Positions 1 to 9,268 are shown, counted from the first letter of the stretch. The stretch: 64,000 nucleotides of DNA from Nocardia brasiliensis IFM 10847 (GCF_000710915.1 NZ_BAUA01000010.1:42752-106751); one strand, 5' to 3'. Numbers and translations are program-made. The notes: generated from the sequence alone by a model not told the origin.

Positions 1-1
1 C

Positions 2-466
2 TTCCTACCCGCGCCGTTCACCGCGCTGGGCTGGCTGGGGTGGGTGCCGGGTTCGCTGCGGCCGCTGCTGGAGGCGCTGCGGATCCGGGCACTGCATCGC
101 ACGCCGCTGGCCTTCGGCCTGGTGGTCAAGCGGCTGCCGCCGCGGGAGATCGTCGATTCGTACGTGCTGCCGAGCCGCCGGTCCGGCGGGGTGCGGCGAG
201 ACCTCCGGCGATTCCTGAAGACCGCGCGCCGGAAGTACACGCTGGAAGCCGCGAAACATTTCGCGGGCGTCGAGGTTCCGGTGCTGCTGGTGTGGGCGCG
301 CGAGGACCGGGTCTTTCCGCTCTCGTTCGCCGAACGCCTGGCCCGCGATCTGCCGCACGCGACGCTGCAGGTGGTCGACGACTCCTACACGCTCCTGCCG
401 GAGGACCAGCCCGAGTTGCTCACCGCAGCGATCCTGGAGTTCACTCGGCTGCATGCCACGCCGTAG
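2..466 (+). CDS. alpha/beta hydrolase, C-terminal part (5' end outside window)
   Basis: Open from the window edge, so the N-terminal half with the nucleophile elbow is not visible. The visible 154 residues match the cap and C-terminal end of actinobacterial alpha/beta hydrolases: a strand VPVLLVWAREDRVFP, where the Asp of ARED sits at the usual acid position, then DSYTLLPEDQP, where a catalytic His is normally expected. I see Tyr rather than His there, a variant I recall in some actinobacterial members. The stop overlaps the following tetR gene by 14 bases, so the two are probably cotranscribed and the regulator may control this enzyme. Substrate unknown. Confidence 0.75.
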   Translation, partial: FLPAPFTALGWLGWVPGSLRPLLEALRIRALHRTPLAFGLVVKRLPPREIVDSYVLPSRRSGGVRRDLRRFLKTARRKYTLEAAKHFAGVEVPVLLVWAREDRVFPLSFAERLARDLPHATLQVVDDSYTLLPEDQPELLTAAILEFTRLHATP

Positions 467-1052
467 CCAGGAGGATCGCTCCCGCACCACCAGGGCCGCG
501 CTCGAACAGGCCGGACGTCGCCTGTTCACCGAGCGCGGCTTCGCGGCGACCTCGGCGGAAGAGCTCGTCACCGAGGCCGGAGTCACCCGCGGTGCGCTGC
601 ATCACCACTACGGCGACAAACGCGGTCTGTTCCTTGCGGTGCTGGAGCAGATCGAGATCGAGAGCACCGCGGAGATCGAATCCGCTATCGGCGCAGTCGA
701 TTCCGGCGATGTGATGGCCGCGATGGCGGTCGGCCTCGGTCTTTTCCTGGAGATCTGCCAACGCCCGCCGATGCTGCGGATCGCGCTCACCGACGCACCC
801 GCGGTGCTGGGCTGGCAGGCCTGGCGCGAATTCGAGAGCAGGCACGGCCTCGGCCTGATCACCACGCAGTTGGAGCGCGCCCGTGCCGCCGGGTTGATCG
901 CGGACGCGCCCGTGCAGGTGCTGAGCCAACTCGTGCTCAGCGCGCTGAGCGAGGCGGCGTTGATCGTCGCGCACGCGGAAGACCCGGACACCGCCCGCAT
1001 CGAAGCGCAGCAGTCGGTGCTGCTGCTGATCTCCGGTCTGCTGCGGAATTGA
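453..1052 (+). CDS. TetR family transcriptional regulator
   Basis: 199 aa. The N-terminal TetR helix-turn-helix is clear: RAALEQAGRRLFTERGFAATS, then ELVTEAGVTRGALHHHYGDKRGLF, the classic recognition helix followed by (H/Y)(Y/F)xxKxxL. The C-terminal ligand domain (about residues 75-199) is typical in length. Overlap with the end of the hydrolase gene suggests translational coupling and local control of that gene. Ligand unknown. Confidence 0.92.
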   Translation: MPRRSQEDRSRTTRAALEQAGRRLFTERGFAATSAEELVTEAGVTRGALHHHYGDKRGLFLAVLEQIEIESTAEIESAIGAVDSGDVMAAMAVGLGLFLEICQRPPMLRIALTDAPAVLGWQAWREFESRHGLGLITTQLERARAAGLIADAPVQVLSQLVLSALSEAALIVAHAEDPDTARIEAQQSVLLLISGLLRN

Positions 1053-1085
1053 CGAATCGGCCGAGCGCAACGCGCTATCGCTGAG

Positions 1086-1466
1086 CTACTCCACGAACTG
1101 CAGCTCGACCTGCGGCAACTCCGCCATCACCCGGGCGCAGACGGCGCGATGCCAGGTGGCGGGGTAGCGGGTGCCCGGCTCGTGCCTGCAGTAGTCGTCG
1201 TTGGTCCGGTAGGTGTGCAGGCGCGGCGAGATCTCGCCCGCCCCGATGGCGTCGACCATCGCGTCGACGACCTGCTCGGTCTCGTCGGCGATTTCGGCGA
1301 GCTCACGCGCCACCGTGTCCGGGATCTGGAACGCGCCCTTCTCCCAGCGCTCCACGGTGCGCTCGGCCACGGCGAAGAGCCGGGCGCACCATGGCACCGG
1401 CAGGCCGAGTAATTCTCGAGTGGCCCGGAAACCAGCGGCGGTTCCGGTGCCAAGTAGGTCGTCCAA
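1086..1466 (-). CDS. helix-turn-helix protein, YdiL/DUF1870-like
   Basis: 126 aa. Residues about 12-45 (RATRELLGLPVPWCARLFAVAERTVERWEKG) read as a helix-turn-helix of the kind in YdiL/DUF1870 and Aca2-type proteins, in which the motif is followed by WE. The rest is mainly alpha-helical, with an unassigned C-terminal part (YRTNDDYCRHEP onward). It stands alone between convergent tetR and the recO promoter region. Function is not known; a small DNA-binding regulator is the best inference. The start was chosen as the first Met before the conserved helix. Confidence 0.6.
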   Translation of the reverse strand: MDDLLGTGTAAGFRATRELLGLPVPWCARLFAVAERTVERWEKGAFQIPDTVARELAEIADETEQVVDAMVDAIGAGEISPRLHTYRTNDDYCRHEPGTRYPATWHRAVCARVMAELPQVELQFVE

Positions 1467-1633
1467 CTGTGAAAACCCCTCCCCAACAGTGCGGTAGAGG
1501 AAAAGAATAGGTCAGCGCAACGAGCGGCAATGGCGGATTCGCCGGGACTGGTCGATCAACCCCTACTGGCGCCGGACCGGTATAGGGGTGCGCGCCTGCC
1601 GAGGGCTGTCGGGTGTTCATGGGAGGATGAGGC

Positions 1634-2386
1634 GTGCGTTTGTATCGGGATGTGGCGGTGGTGGTACGCCAGCACAAGCTGGGCGAGGCGGACCGCATCG
1701 TCACGTTGCTGACGCGCCAGCACGGTTTGGTGCGTGCCGTGGCCAAGGGGGTGCGCCGGACCAAATCGAAGTTCGGGGCCAGGCTGGAGCCGTTCGCCTA
1801 CATCGACGTGCAGTTGCATCCCGGCCGCACGCTGGACGTGGTGACCCAGGTCCACACCGTGGAGGCGTTCGCCGCCGACATCATCGACGACTACGGGCGC
1901 TACACCACGGCCTGCGCGGTGCTGGAGACCGCGGAACGGCTGGCCGGCGAGGAGCGCGCGCCCGCGCCGCGGCTGCACGCGCTCACCGCGAGCGCGCTGC
2001 GCGCCATCGCGGCCAAACAGCGACCGCACGAGCTGATCCTGGACGCGTACCTGTTGCGCGCCATGGGTTTCGCGGGCTGGGCGCCCGCGCTGGACGAGTG
2101 CGCCAAATGCGCGACCCCCGGCCCGCATCGAGCCTTCCACGTCGCGGCCGGCGGCGCGGTGTGCGTGCACTGCCGTCCGCCCGGCGCGGCGACCCCGGCG
2201 CAGGGTGTGCTCGACCTGCTGGTGGCGTTGCTGCGCGGGGAGTGGGAGTACGTCGAGGCGGTGCCCGAGGGCGTGCGCAGGCAGGCCAGCGGCTTGGTCG
2301 CCGCGCATCTGCAATGGCATCTCGAGCGGCAGTTGCGCACGTTGCCGCTGATCGAGCGGTCCAGGGCGGTGGGTTCGCCCGCCTGA
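1634..2386 (+). CDS. recO: DNA repair protein RecO
   Basis: 250 aa, usual length for actinobacterial RecO. It acts with RecF and RecR in the recombination mediator pathway that loads RecA on gapped DNA. The N-terminal OB fold begins RLYRDVAVVVRQHKLGEADRIVTLLT, followed by the conserved GVRRTKSKFGARLEPF. A C-terminal zinc-binding arrangement CAKC...CVHC is visible at about residues 156-180. The GTG start lies 7 bases after a GGGAGG ribosome site. It is followed 60 bases later by uppS, the order found in mycobacteria (Rv2362c-Rv2361c). Confidence 0.95.
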   Translation: MRLYRDVAVVVRQHKLGEADRIVTLLTRQHGLVRAVAKGVRRTKSKFGARLEPFAYIDVQLHPGRTLDVVTQVHTVEAFAADIIDDYGRYTTACAVLETAERLAGEERAPAPRLHALTASALRAIAAKQRPHELILDAYLLRAMGFAGWAPALDECAKCATPGPHRAFHVAAGGAVCVHCRPPGAATPAQGVLDLLVALLRGEWEYVEAVPEGVRRQASGLVAAHLQWHLERQLRTLPLIERSRAVGSPA

Positions 2387-2446
2387 TCAGGGGCCTGGAC
2401 GGAGACCGGCACAGGGTCTCCACAACCATCAGGCAGGATAGGGTCC

Positions 2447-3271
2447 GTGATCCTGCGCCGAGACTCCTCCACCGCGACCCGGCCGAACCCCGCGGGGTCG
2501 GTCGCGACCAGTACCGTTCGCCCGCCCTCGCAGCATCCCTCGGGGGCGCGTCCGCCTGCTATTCCGGCTGAGCTGGTACCGAACCACGTCGCGCTGGTGA
2601 TGGACGGCAACGGTCGCTGGGCCCAGGAGCGCGGGCTGCCGCGCACCGCGGGGCACGAGCGCGGCGAGGCGGTGCTGATGGACACCGTCGAGGGTTGTAT
2701 CGAAATGGGCGTGAAGTGGCTTTCGGCCTATGCCTTCTCCACCGAGAACTGGCGGCGCAGTCCCGACGAGGTGCGCTTTCTGATGGGCTTCAACCGGGAC
2801 GTGATCCGGCGTCGGCGGGACGAGATGAACGAGATGGGCGTGCGGGTGCGCTGGGCGGGCCGGCGGCCCCGGCTGTGGCGCAGCGTGATCAACGAGCTCG
2901 AGATCGCCGAAGAGATGACCAAGCACAACACGGTGATGACCCTCACGATGTGCGTCAACTACGGTGGTCGCGCCGAAATCGCCGACGCGGCAAGGGAAAT
3001 CGCCCGCCGGGTGGCGGCGGGGGAGATCGATCCGGAGAAGGTCACCGAGGCGACGGTGGCGCGGTTCCTGGACGAACCGGACATGCCCGACGTCGACCTG
3101 TTCCTGCGCCCCTCCGGGGAGTTCCGCAGTTCGAACTTCCTCATCTGGCAGTCCGCTTACGCCGAATTCGTCTATCAGGACACCCTTTTCCCCGATTTCG
3201 ACCGGCGCAACCTGTGGGCCGCCTGCCTCGAGTACGCTTCGCGTGATCGGCGCTTCGGCGGCACCAAGTGA
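2447..3271 (+). CDS. uppS: polyprenyl (decaprenyl) diphosphate synthase, cis-isoprenyl family
   Basis: 274 aa with a GTG start. Cis-prenyltransferase signatures are all present: the pyrophosphate loop [14 protein letters not shown] near residue 47, [10 protein letters not shown] near 97, and the C-terminal [21 protein letters not shown]. The enzyme makes the long polyprenyl phosphate carrier for peptidoglycan and arabinogalactan lipid intermediates. In mycobacteria the orthologue Rv2361c makes decaprenyl diphosphate; the product length here is inferred. It overlaps the next gene by GTGA, so translation is probably coupled. Confidence 0.95.
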   Translation: MILRRDSSTATRPNPAGSVATSTVRPPSQHPSGARPPAIPAELVPNHVALVMDGNGRWAQERGLPRTAGHERGEAVLMDTVEGCIEMGVKWLSAYAFSTENWRRSPDEVRFLMGFNRDVIRRRRDEMNEMGVRVRWAGRRPRLWRSVINELEIAEEMTKHNTVMTLTMCVNYGGRAEIADAAREIARRVAAGEIDPEKVTEATVARFLDEPDMPDVDLFLRPSGEFRSSNFLIWQSAYAEFVYQDTLFPDFDRRNLWAACLEYASRDRRFGGTK

Positions 3272-3696
3272 ACGGCGGCACAGGCATGGAATCATCGGTG
3301 ACTCCGGAACAGGAACTGCAGGCGCGCGCGGGCGCCTCCCTGTCGTACTACGACATCGACGTGCGCGTCGATCCCGAGGGCTCGATCGGTTTCGAATATG
3401 AGGGCGCGCTGTGCTCGTTACGGGCGGTCAACCTGGCGCCCGGCCTCGATGTGCTGACCTTGACCTGCGTGCTGGCCTGGGATCGGCCGCTGAACGCGCA
3501 GCTGCACAAGCGGGTCGCCGAGCGCAACAATGCGCTGCAGTTCGGTTCGCTCACCGTGATCGGTCACGACAAGCTCGCCGACGTCATCCTGCGCTACACC
3601 TTCCCGGCCGCGGGCCTGGAAGATCAGGCTCTCGCCACCATGCTGGTACTCGTGCTCTCCGGCGCGGGCAAGGCCCGCCAGGGTCTGGTGCCCTGA
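3268..3696 (+). CDS. conserved hypothetical protein, YbjN/T3S-chaperone-like fold, Rv2360c position
   Basis: 142 aa from a GTG that overlaps the uppS stop (GTGA); an ATG 18 bases later is an alternative start. The protein has an alternating strand/helix pattern ([20 protein letters not shown]...[18 protein letters not shown]) followed by a long C-terminal hydrophobic stretch ending [14 protein letters not shown]. It occupies the place of Rv2360c next to uppS in mycobacteria. The YbjN-like assignment is tentative; no enzymatic motif is visible. Confidence 0.75.
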   Translation: MNGGTGMESSVTPEQELQARAGASLSYYDIDVRVDPEGSIGFEYEGALCSLRAVNLAPGLDVLTLTCVLAWDRPLNAQLHKRVAERNNALQFGSLTVIGHDKLADVILRYTFPAAGLEDQALATMLVLVLSGAGKARQGLVP

Positions 3697-3738
3697 GTTC
3701 GTGCCCGGTCCGTCCGGTATGTGAGCAATCGGCGCACC

Positions 3739-3776
3739 CATGACAACTGTCATGCGCGACACGTGACAGTCATGTG
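3739..3776. promoter_or_regulatory. two palindromic candidate operators upstream of the ABC exporter genes
   Basis: Positions 3739-3754 form a perfect palindrome CATGACA-AC-TGTCATG. Positions 3760-3776 form a second, imperfect one, CACGTGAC...GTCATGTG. A further GTCATGAC overlaps the ATG at 3812. Shared half-site TGACA/TGTCA. The position just upstream of an ABC operon followed by a two-component system suggests binding by that response regulator; this is an inference. Confidence 0.55.
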
Positions 3777-3811
3777 GGGCTGTGCGCGGCTCGGTGCGCG
3801 AGTGTTGAGTC

Positions 3812-4777
3812 ATGACATCAGCACTGACGACCGGGGCCGTCCGCCCGACGGCCGGCGGTTCCACGAAACCGCGCTCGGCCGCGCCCGCGCTCGAACTGCG
3901 TGATCTGCGTAAGAGCTTCGCGCTACCCGGCGGCGGCGCGGTGCAGGCCGTGGACGGGCTGGATCTCGTGATCGAACCCGGCGAGATCGTCGCCTTCCTC
4001 GGGCCGAACGGGGCGGGTAAGACCACCACCCTCGACATGGTGCTCGGCCTGGCGTCCCCGGACGCGGGCAGCGTCGCGGTGTTCGGCGGAATGCCGGCGG
4101 AAGCGCTTGCGGTGGGCCGGATTTCGGCGGTGCTGCAATCCGGGGGATTGCTGCCCGATCTCACCGTCGCCGAGACGGTGCGGCTGGTCGCAACCCTGTA
4201 CGCGGGCGCGCGACCGGTCGACGAGGTGCTCGCACGGGCGGGCATCACCGAGATCGCGGGCCGGCTGGTCGGCAAATGCTCGGGCGGGCAACGGCAGCGG
4301 CTGCGGTTCGCGCTGGCGCTACTGCCGAACCCTGATCTGATCGTGCTCGACGAACCCACCACCGGAATGGATGTCGAAGGGCGCCGGGACTTCTGGAACG
4401 CGATGCGGGCGGATTCCGAGCGCGGCCGCACCGTTGTGTTCGCCACCCACTACCTGGACGAGGCCGACGCCTACGCCGATCGGATCGTGCTCGTCCGGGC
4501 GGGCAAGGTGGTCGCCGACGGCAGCGCGGCCGAGATCAAGAATCTGGCTTCGGGTCGCGCGGTGCGTGCCACCCTCCCCGGTGCCGTGCCGCCGGATCTG
4601 CTCGCGCTGCCCGGTGTCGACGACGTGGAGCAGCGCGGTGACCGAATCGTGGTGCGCACCAGCGATTCCGACGCGGTGGCGCGGTACCTGCTCACCGAGA
4701 CCGCGGCCGTCGATCTCGAAATCACCTCGCACAACCTCGAATCCGCCTTTCTCGCGCTGACCACCGGAGAGAACTGA
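3812..4777 (+). CDS. ABC transporter ATP-binding protein (DrrA/CcmA type)
   Basis: 321 aa cytoplasmic ATPase subunit. Walker A GPNGAGKTT at about residue 69, signature CSGGQRQRL at about 155, Walker B LIVLDEPTTGMD at about 176 and the switch His in FATHYLDEAD. The C-terminal extension after residue 230 is the DrrA-like domain of drug and lipid exporters. It is separated from the permease by a single base. Together they make a half-size ABC-2 exporter; substrate unknown. An adjacent histidine kinase and response regulator suggest stress- or drug-induced expression. Confidence 0.93.
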   Translation: MTSALTTGAVRPTAGGSTKPRSAAPALELRDLRKSFALPGGGAVQAVDGLDLVIEPGEIVAFLGPNGAGKTTTLDMVLGLASPDAGSVAVFGGMPAEALAVGRISAVLQSGGLLPDLTVAETVRLVATLYAGARPVDEVLARAGITEIAGRLVGKCSGGQRQRLRFALALLPNPDLIVLDEPTTGMDVEGRRDFWNAMRADSERGRTVVFATHYLDEADAYADRIVLVRAGKVVADGSAAEIKNLASGRAVRATLPGAVPPDLLALPGVDDVEQRGDRIVVRTSDSDAVARYLLTETAAVDLEITSHNLESAFLALTTGEN

Positions 4778-4778
4778 G

Positions 4779-5564
4779 ATGACAACTCTTGCCGCCGAGC
4801 CGGTTTCCGACCGCCGACCGACCCCGCTGGGCGGGTTCAGCCTCGGCTTCCTGCGGGTGGAACTGCGCCGCATGCTGCGCAACCGGCGCACGATGATCTT
4901 CACCCTGCTCATCCCGCCGCTGTTCTTCGTCATCTTCGGCCTGCAATCCGACTTCCGGACGCAGTCCTACGGCTCGGGCAACGTGACCGGCTACGTGATG
5001 GTGTCGATGGCCGTGTACGGCGCGATGCTCGCCACCACCAGCGGCGGAGCCATGGTGGCGATCGAACGCGCCCAGGGGTGGAGTCGCCAATTGCGGCTCA
5101 CACCATTGCGTCCCGTCGCCTACATCGCCACCAAGGTCGCGGTCGCGATGGTGCTCGGGCTGGTGTCGGTGACCGCGGTCTTCGTGGTCGGCGCCGCGCT
5201 CGGCGCGCACCTCACCCCGGTCGCCTGGGTGAGCTGTTTCCTGATCGCCTGGCTCACCTCGCTGGTCTTCGCGGCATTCGGGCTGTTCGTCGGCTATCTG
5301 CTGCCTTCTGAGAACGTGATGCAGTTGCTCGGCCCGGTGCTCGCCGTGCTGTCCTTCGCAGGCGGGCTGTTCATCCCGCTGCACGGGTGGTTCGACACCG
5401 TATCCCGGGTGTTCCCGACCAATGGCGTCGCGACACTGTCTCGAATTCCCTTCGGCGACAGCGGTGCCGGCTCGATCGCGTTGGGCGTGCTGAACGTGGT
5501 GGTGTGGGCGGCGCTGTTCATCGGCGGGTCGGCGTTCCTGTTCCGCCGCGACACTGCGCGTTGA
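4779..5564 (+). CDS. ABC-2 type transporter permease
   Basis: 261 aa integral membrane protein. It has an amphipathic N-terminus (LRVELRRMLRNRRTMIF) leading into the first membrane helix LLIPPLFFVIFGL, then five further hydrophobic segments and the ABC-2 hallmark GLFIPLHGWFDTVSRVFPTNG before the last helix. It pairs with the ATPase immediately upstream. The absence of a separate substrate-binding protein fits an exporter. Confidence 0.92.
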   Translation: MTTLAAEPVSDRRPTPLGGFSLGFLRVELRRMLRNRRTMIFTLLIPPLFFVIFGLQSDFRTQSYGSGNVTGYVMVSMAVYGAMLATTSGGAMVAIERAQGWSRQLRLTPLRPVAYIATKVAVAMVLGLVSVTAVFVVGAALGAHLTPVAWVSCFLIAWLTSLVFAAFGLFVGYLLPSENVMQLLGPVLAVLSFAGGLFIPLHGWFDTVSRVFPTNGVATLSRIPFGDSGAGSIALGVLNVVVWAALFIGGSAFLFRRDTAR

Positions 5565-5753
5565 GCTGCCCGCGGTCGCCCGTTCGAGGGGTGGGCGACC
5601 GCGGCGCAGTCGGCCGCAAGGAAAGGTCGAGATGACACCACCTGACATTCGGCGTGTGCAGTGGGCGGGTGCGGGTTCGGTACCGTCAGTCCTCGTGATC
5701 GCCCATCATTTCCGCAGCGCACTTCGCTCCCCGGCGTGGGCCGGAGGCGTGGC

Positions 5754-6935
5754 ATGGGACTGAACACCCGGCTGCGCGCTGTGTGGGCGGTGGGCCTGTC
5801 CGGGCTCATCGACCGCGCCCTGGAGGAGCGGTCGTCCTCGGTGAGCGGCAGGCGCCGCGGCTGGTTCGGGGTGTTCCTCGCCGTGGTCTGGCTGGTCTGG
5901 CTGGTGCCGCCGATCGTGCGGCGCTGGTCGAGCGGCGAGCAGGGGGACGCAGCGCTGGCGGCGCTGTTCCTGTTCGGCTTCGCCGCGCTCATCGTCGGCT
6001 CGTTCCTGATGTTCCGGCGTACCGGTCCGCGCGACCTCATGGCGGATCAGCCGATCGATCAGCGCATATGGGTGGTGCTCGCCCTGCTGGTCGGCTTGCA
6101 CGTCGCCTTGGTGGCGACCCTCGGCGGGGCCGCCCTGCCGACCGCGCTGTACGTCGCGGTGGTCGCGATCTTCCATCTGCCGCTGCGGGAATCCGGTTAC
6201 GTGGTGCTCGCGGTGATGGTCGGGCTGCTGCTCGTTCCGGTCGTCGCGCCCCGGTCGCAACTGGCCGACGTGCCGTTCTACCTGGCCTTCATTCCGGTGG
6301 GGATCTGGCTGGCCCGTCAGCTGGGCCTGCGCGGGGAGCAATTGGCCGAGCTGAACCGCAGGCAGCGTGCCGAACTCGAACTGGTGGAGGAACGCAACCG
6401 GGTGGCCCGCGACGTGCACGACATCCTGGGCCATTCGCTGACCGTGATCACGGTGAAAACCGAACTGGCACAGCGCCTTCTCGATGTCGATCTGGGGCGG
6501 GCACGGACCGAGATGGCCGATATCGAGCGGCTCGCGCGCGAGGCGCTGGCCGGCGTGCGCGAGACCGTCGGCGGGTTGCGTGAGGTGTCGCTGCGCGGCG
6601 AACTGGCCAATGCGAGAACGGCATTGGCCGCCGCCGACATTGTCGCGGAACTCCCCGACGAGGTGCCCGATCCGGCGCACGGCGAGTTGTTCGGCTGGGT
6701 GCTGCGCGAGGCGGTGACCAATGTGATCCGGCACAGCGCCGCCCGGCACTGCACGGTGCGGGTGAGCGCCACCAGCATCGAGGTGGTCGACGACGGCCGC
6801 GGCCTCGACGCGGTCACGGGTTCCGGTTCGGGGCTGACCGGCCTGCGTGAACGGGTGCGGGCGGCGGGCGGCACGCTGACCCTCACCACCCCGGAAGGAG
6901 GCGGTTTGCGTGTCTGCGCCAGCGTGCCCGGCTGA
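5754..6935 (+). CDS. sensor histidine kinase, HisKA_3 (NarL/DesK) type
   Basis: 393 aa from the ATG at 5754, preceded by GGAGG; the frame is open further upstream but has no better ribosome site. Five to six membrane helices fill residues 40-200. The dimerisation and phosphoacceptor box is NRVARDVHDILGHSLTVI, with the phosphorylated His in DVHD. A HATPase_c domain follows (REAVTNVIRHSAA N box, VVDDGRGL G1 box, GSGLTGLRERV G2 box). It likely senses membrane or cell-wall stress and phosphorylates the response regulator downstream. Confidence 0.93.
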   Translation: MGLNTRLRAVWAVGLSGLIDRALEERSSSVSGRRRGWFGVFLAVVWLVWLVPPIVRRWSSGEQGDAALAALFLFGFAALIVGSFLMFRRTGPRDLMADQPIDQRIWVVLALLVGLHVALVATLGGAALPTALYVAVVAIFHLPLRESGYVVLAVMVGLLLVPVVAPRSQLADVPFYLAFIPVGIWLARQLGLRGEQLAELNRRQRAELELVEERNRVARDVHDILGHSLTVITVKTELAQRLLDVDLGRARTEMADIERLAREALAGVRETVGGLREVSLRGELANARTALAAADIVAELPDEVPDPAHGELFGWVLREAVTNVIRHSAARHCTVRVSATSIEVVDDGRGLDAVTGSGSGLTGLRERVRAAGGTLTLTTPEGGGLRVCASVPG

Positions 6936-7007
6936 GGCTGCACCCCGGCCGACGAGAGATTCGAGTGCGGTTCGCCGCGCGCCCGCGCGAAACAGGAAGT
7001 GGGAACG

Positions 7008-7613
7008 ATGATCCGGCTGTTACTGGCCGACGACCAGGCGCTGGTTCGCGGCGCACTCGCCGCGCTGCTCGGGCTCGAGTCCGACCTGGAGGTGGTCGGT
7101 GAAGTGGGACGCGGCGACGAGGTGCTCGAGGCCATCGGCCGCACGAATCCCGATGTGGTGCTGCTGGATGTGGAGATGCCGGGCCTGGACGGGATCGCCG
7201 TCGCCGCGCAGATCCATGCCGCACACCCCGGCGTGCGCATTCTCATGGTGACGACCTTCGGCAGGCCCGGTTACCTGCGTCGCGCGATCGATGCCGGCGC
7301 CGATGGCTTCGTCGTGAAGGACACTCCGGCAAGGGAACTCGCCGATGCTGTGCGCCGGGTGCAGCTGGGGCTGCGGGTGGTGGATCCGGCTCTCGCGGCC
7401 GAAACGCTCACCGCGGGTACGTCGCCGCTCACCGAACGCGAGCGCGAAGTCCTCGCCGCCGCGGCCGACGGGGCCACCGCGGGGACCATCGCGAAAAAGC
7501 TGCATCTGTCCGAAGGCACTGTCCGCAACCATCTTTCGGCTGCCATCGGCAAGACCGGCAGCACCACCCGCGCCGAAGCCGTCCGTGCCGCCGAGCGTCT
7601 CGGCTGGCTCTGA
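7008..7613 (+). CDS. response regulator, NarL/LuxR family
   Basis: 201 aa from the ATG at 7008, 9 bases after an in-frame GTG and with AGGAAG upstream. The receiver domain begins MIRLLLADDQALVRG with the phosphoacceptor Asp in VVLLDVEMPGLDG. The DNA-binding GerE domain (LTEREREVLAAAADG...LHLSEGTVRNHLS) lies at the C-terminus. It is the cognate partner of the preceding kinase and probably regulates the ABC exporter at 3812-5564 through the palindromes upstream of it. Confidence 0.94.
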   Translation: MIRLLLADDQALVRGALAALLGLESDLEVVGEVGRGDEVLEAIGRTNPDVVLLDVEMPGLDGIAVAAQIHAAHPGVRILMVTTFGRPGYLRRAIDAGADGFVVKDTPARELADAVRRVQLGLRVVDPALAAETLTAGTSPLTEREREVLAAAADGATAGTIAKKLHLSEGTVRNHLSAAIGKTGSTTRAEAVRAAERLGWL

Positions 7614-7647
7614 GTGAATTGGACGGCTTCGCCGCGGGTGCAGTCGA

Positions 7648-8079
7648 CTATCCCAGCACGACGCAGGCGGGGCCCGCGCCGATACCGGAGCCCGCGACCG
7701 TCACCGTGGTGAGGGTGTAGGCCTCGCCCTGCACGTACTCGGCGGCCCAGATCTTGTGCTCGCCCTTCTTGGCCGGCGTCCACACGGTGCTGGCCTTGCC
7801 CGACGCGTCCGCGACCGGACCGACCGGCTTGAACGTGGTGTCGGTGCGCGCACCGTCGACCTCGTCGAGGAACACGACCGTGGCGCCCGGCTTCGCGGTG
7901 GCGGTGACCGTGTAGGAGCAGCCGGCGCCTAGCGATGCGCCCGAGCTACCGAAGCTCAGCCCGGGCGAGACCTCGATCCGGGACACCGAGGCGCCCGCGC
8001 TGGGTGCGGCGAGCGCGAGCGCGGCGGTCACCGCACCGAACGCCGTGACGGCGGCGGCGGTTTTGGTCGAGAAGATCAC
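7648..8079 (-). CDS. secreted immunoglobulin-like protein, hypothetical
   Basis: 143 aa from a GTG at 8079 with GGAAG upstream; the longer open frame lacks a ribosome site. A clear Sec signal peptide (TKTAAAVTAFGAVTAALALAAPSAGAS) is followed by a beta-rich mature domain with two Cys residues (GAGCSYTVTA... and PACVVLG) that could form a disulfide. The pattern of strands resembles bacterial Ig-like domains (KPGATVVFLDEVDG, KGEHKIWAAEYV). Probably exported and free or loosely cell-wall associated. No specific function can be assigned. Confidence 0.75.
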   Translation of the reverse strand: MIFSTKTAAAVTAFGAVTAALALAAPSAGASVSRIEVSPGLSFGSSGASLGAGCSYTVTATAKPGATVVFLDEVDGARTDTTFKPVGPVADASGKASTVWTPAKKGEHKIWAAEYVQGEAYTLTTVTVAGSGIGAGPACVVLG

Positions 8080-8332
8080 GACAAATTCTTCCTTCCGACA
8101 ACGAATTCCCCTGGCTGGGGCACGCCCGACACTTGCACAGGCGCTGGCCGAGATCAATGGGCCGAGCGGCTGATATCTCGGCGCGACGCGTCGCCGCTAC
8201 CGGTGACCAGCGAACTTCGGAACTATGCTCGCCTGATAGTCCTCTGAGAATCCGGCAAAGCGGACACTTTTTCCGGACTCGCGGCGTTGACACGGGTAGA
8301 CGGCCGACCTGGCCACCACGAAGGAGTTCGGT

Positions 8333-8608
8333 ATGAGTTTCATCGGGACGCTGCTCGGAATCGTCTTGACGGTGTTCATTCTGCTGATGCTGGCCCGCCT
8401 CGTACTGGACTGGATCGGCGTGCTCGGCAACAGCCCGGCGTGGGCGAGCAAGGCGCGCGACGTCACGCACGCGGCGACCGAACCGGTGATCGCTCCGGTG
8501 CGCAAGGTGTTGCAGCCGATCCGCGCGGGCGGCTTGTCGATCGACCTGGCCTTCACCGCGGTGTTCATCGTCGCCCTGATTCTGCGCGCGGTCGCGTTCA
8601 GCCTCTGA
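8333..8608 (+). CDS. YggT family membrane protein
   Basis: 91 aa. Two membrane helices at about residues 5-28 and 72-90 enclose the family signature (VTHAATEPVIAPVRKVLQPI, the TEPxxxPxRK region). The start follows an AAGGAG box. In most actinobacteria this protein lies in the sepF-wag31 division cluster; here it stands alone, so it may be a second copy. Role in osmotic or division functions is inferred from the family only. Confidence 0.85.
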   Translation: MSFIGTLLGIVLTVFILLMLARLVLDWIGVLGNSPAWASKARDVTHAATEPVIAPVRKVLQPIRAGGLSIDLAFTAVFIVALILRAVAFSL

Positions 8609-8650
8609 TCGGCGTTGCCGCCACCCTGATGCTGGTGTGGCTCAACGTGA

Positions 8651-9268
8651 TCAAGCCCGCGCCGGGCTCGTGGTGCTGCCGTAGGGGAGCAGTGTACGCA
8701 CGCCGCGCGCCAGCGTCTCCGGGTCGACATCGCCGATGATCAAGTGCTGCAACATGAATCCGGGGAGAATCCCCATGATGGCTACGGCCACCGCGTGCAG
8801 GTCGGCATCGTCGGGCAGCCAGCCCGCGTCGCGCATCAACTCGGTGTACTCGTACATGCGGTCACGGATGCCCATGATCGCCTCCCTGACGTACACCGCG
8901 GCCTCGGGGTGCACGAGGGCCAGCGCCCACGCCTGCGGGGCCAGACGTAGTGGTCCGTCGGGGCCGCTCTGCGCGATCATGTTCTCGGCGATCGCGCCGA
9001 CCAGACGGTCCGGCGTCGGCAGGGGATCGGCGTGGATCAGCTCGCCCATCACCGCGCGCAGGCCGACCGAGGTCTGCCCGGCCAGCGCCGCGATGAGCTC
9101 GTCCTTGCTCTTGAAATAGCGGTAGACGGCACCGGCCGAGAGCCCCGATTCCGTGAAGACGTCCTGCATGGAGGTCTCGTGGAAACCTTTGCGCGCGAAA
9201 CATAGCCGCGCCGCGTCCAGGATCTGCTGCCTGCGGCGTTCCAGGTGTTCTTCGCTGACCTTGGGCAT
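8651..9268 (-). CDS. TetR family transcriptional regulator
   Basis: 205 aa. HTH: RRRQQILDAARLCFARKGFHETSMQDVFTESGLS, then AGAVYRYFKSKDELI. It is divergent from the membrane protein gene at 9371, the usual arrangement for a TetR repressor and its target. The shared 102-base intergenic space holds a candidate operator overlapping the start region (AACGAATATCCGTTCTTGAC with ATTCG and AACGG elements repeated near 9340). Confidence 0.93.
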   Translation of the reverse strand: MPKVSEEHLERRRQQILDAARLCFARKGFHETSMQDVFTESGLSAGAVYRYFKSKDELIAALAGQTSVGLRAVMGELIHADPLPTPDRLVGAIAENMIAQSGPDGPLRLAPQAWALALVHPEAAVYVREAIMGIRDRMYEYTELMRDAGWLPDDADLHAVAVAIMGILPGFMLQHLIIGDVDPETLARGVRTLLPYGSTTSPARA

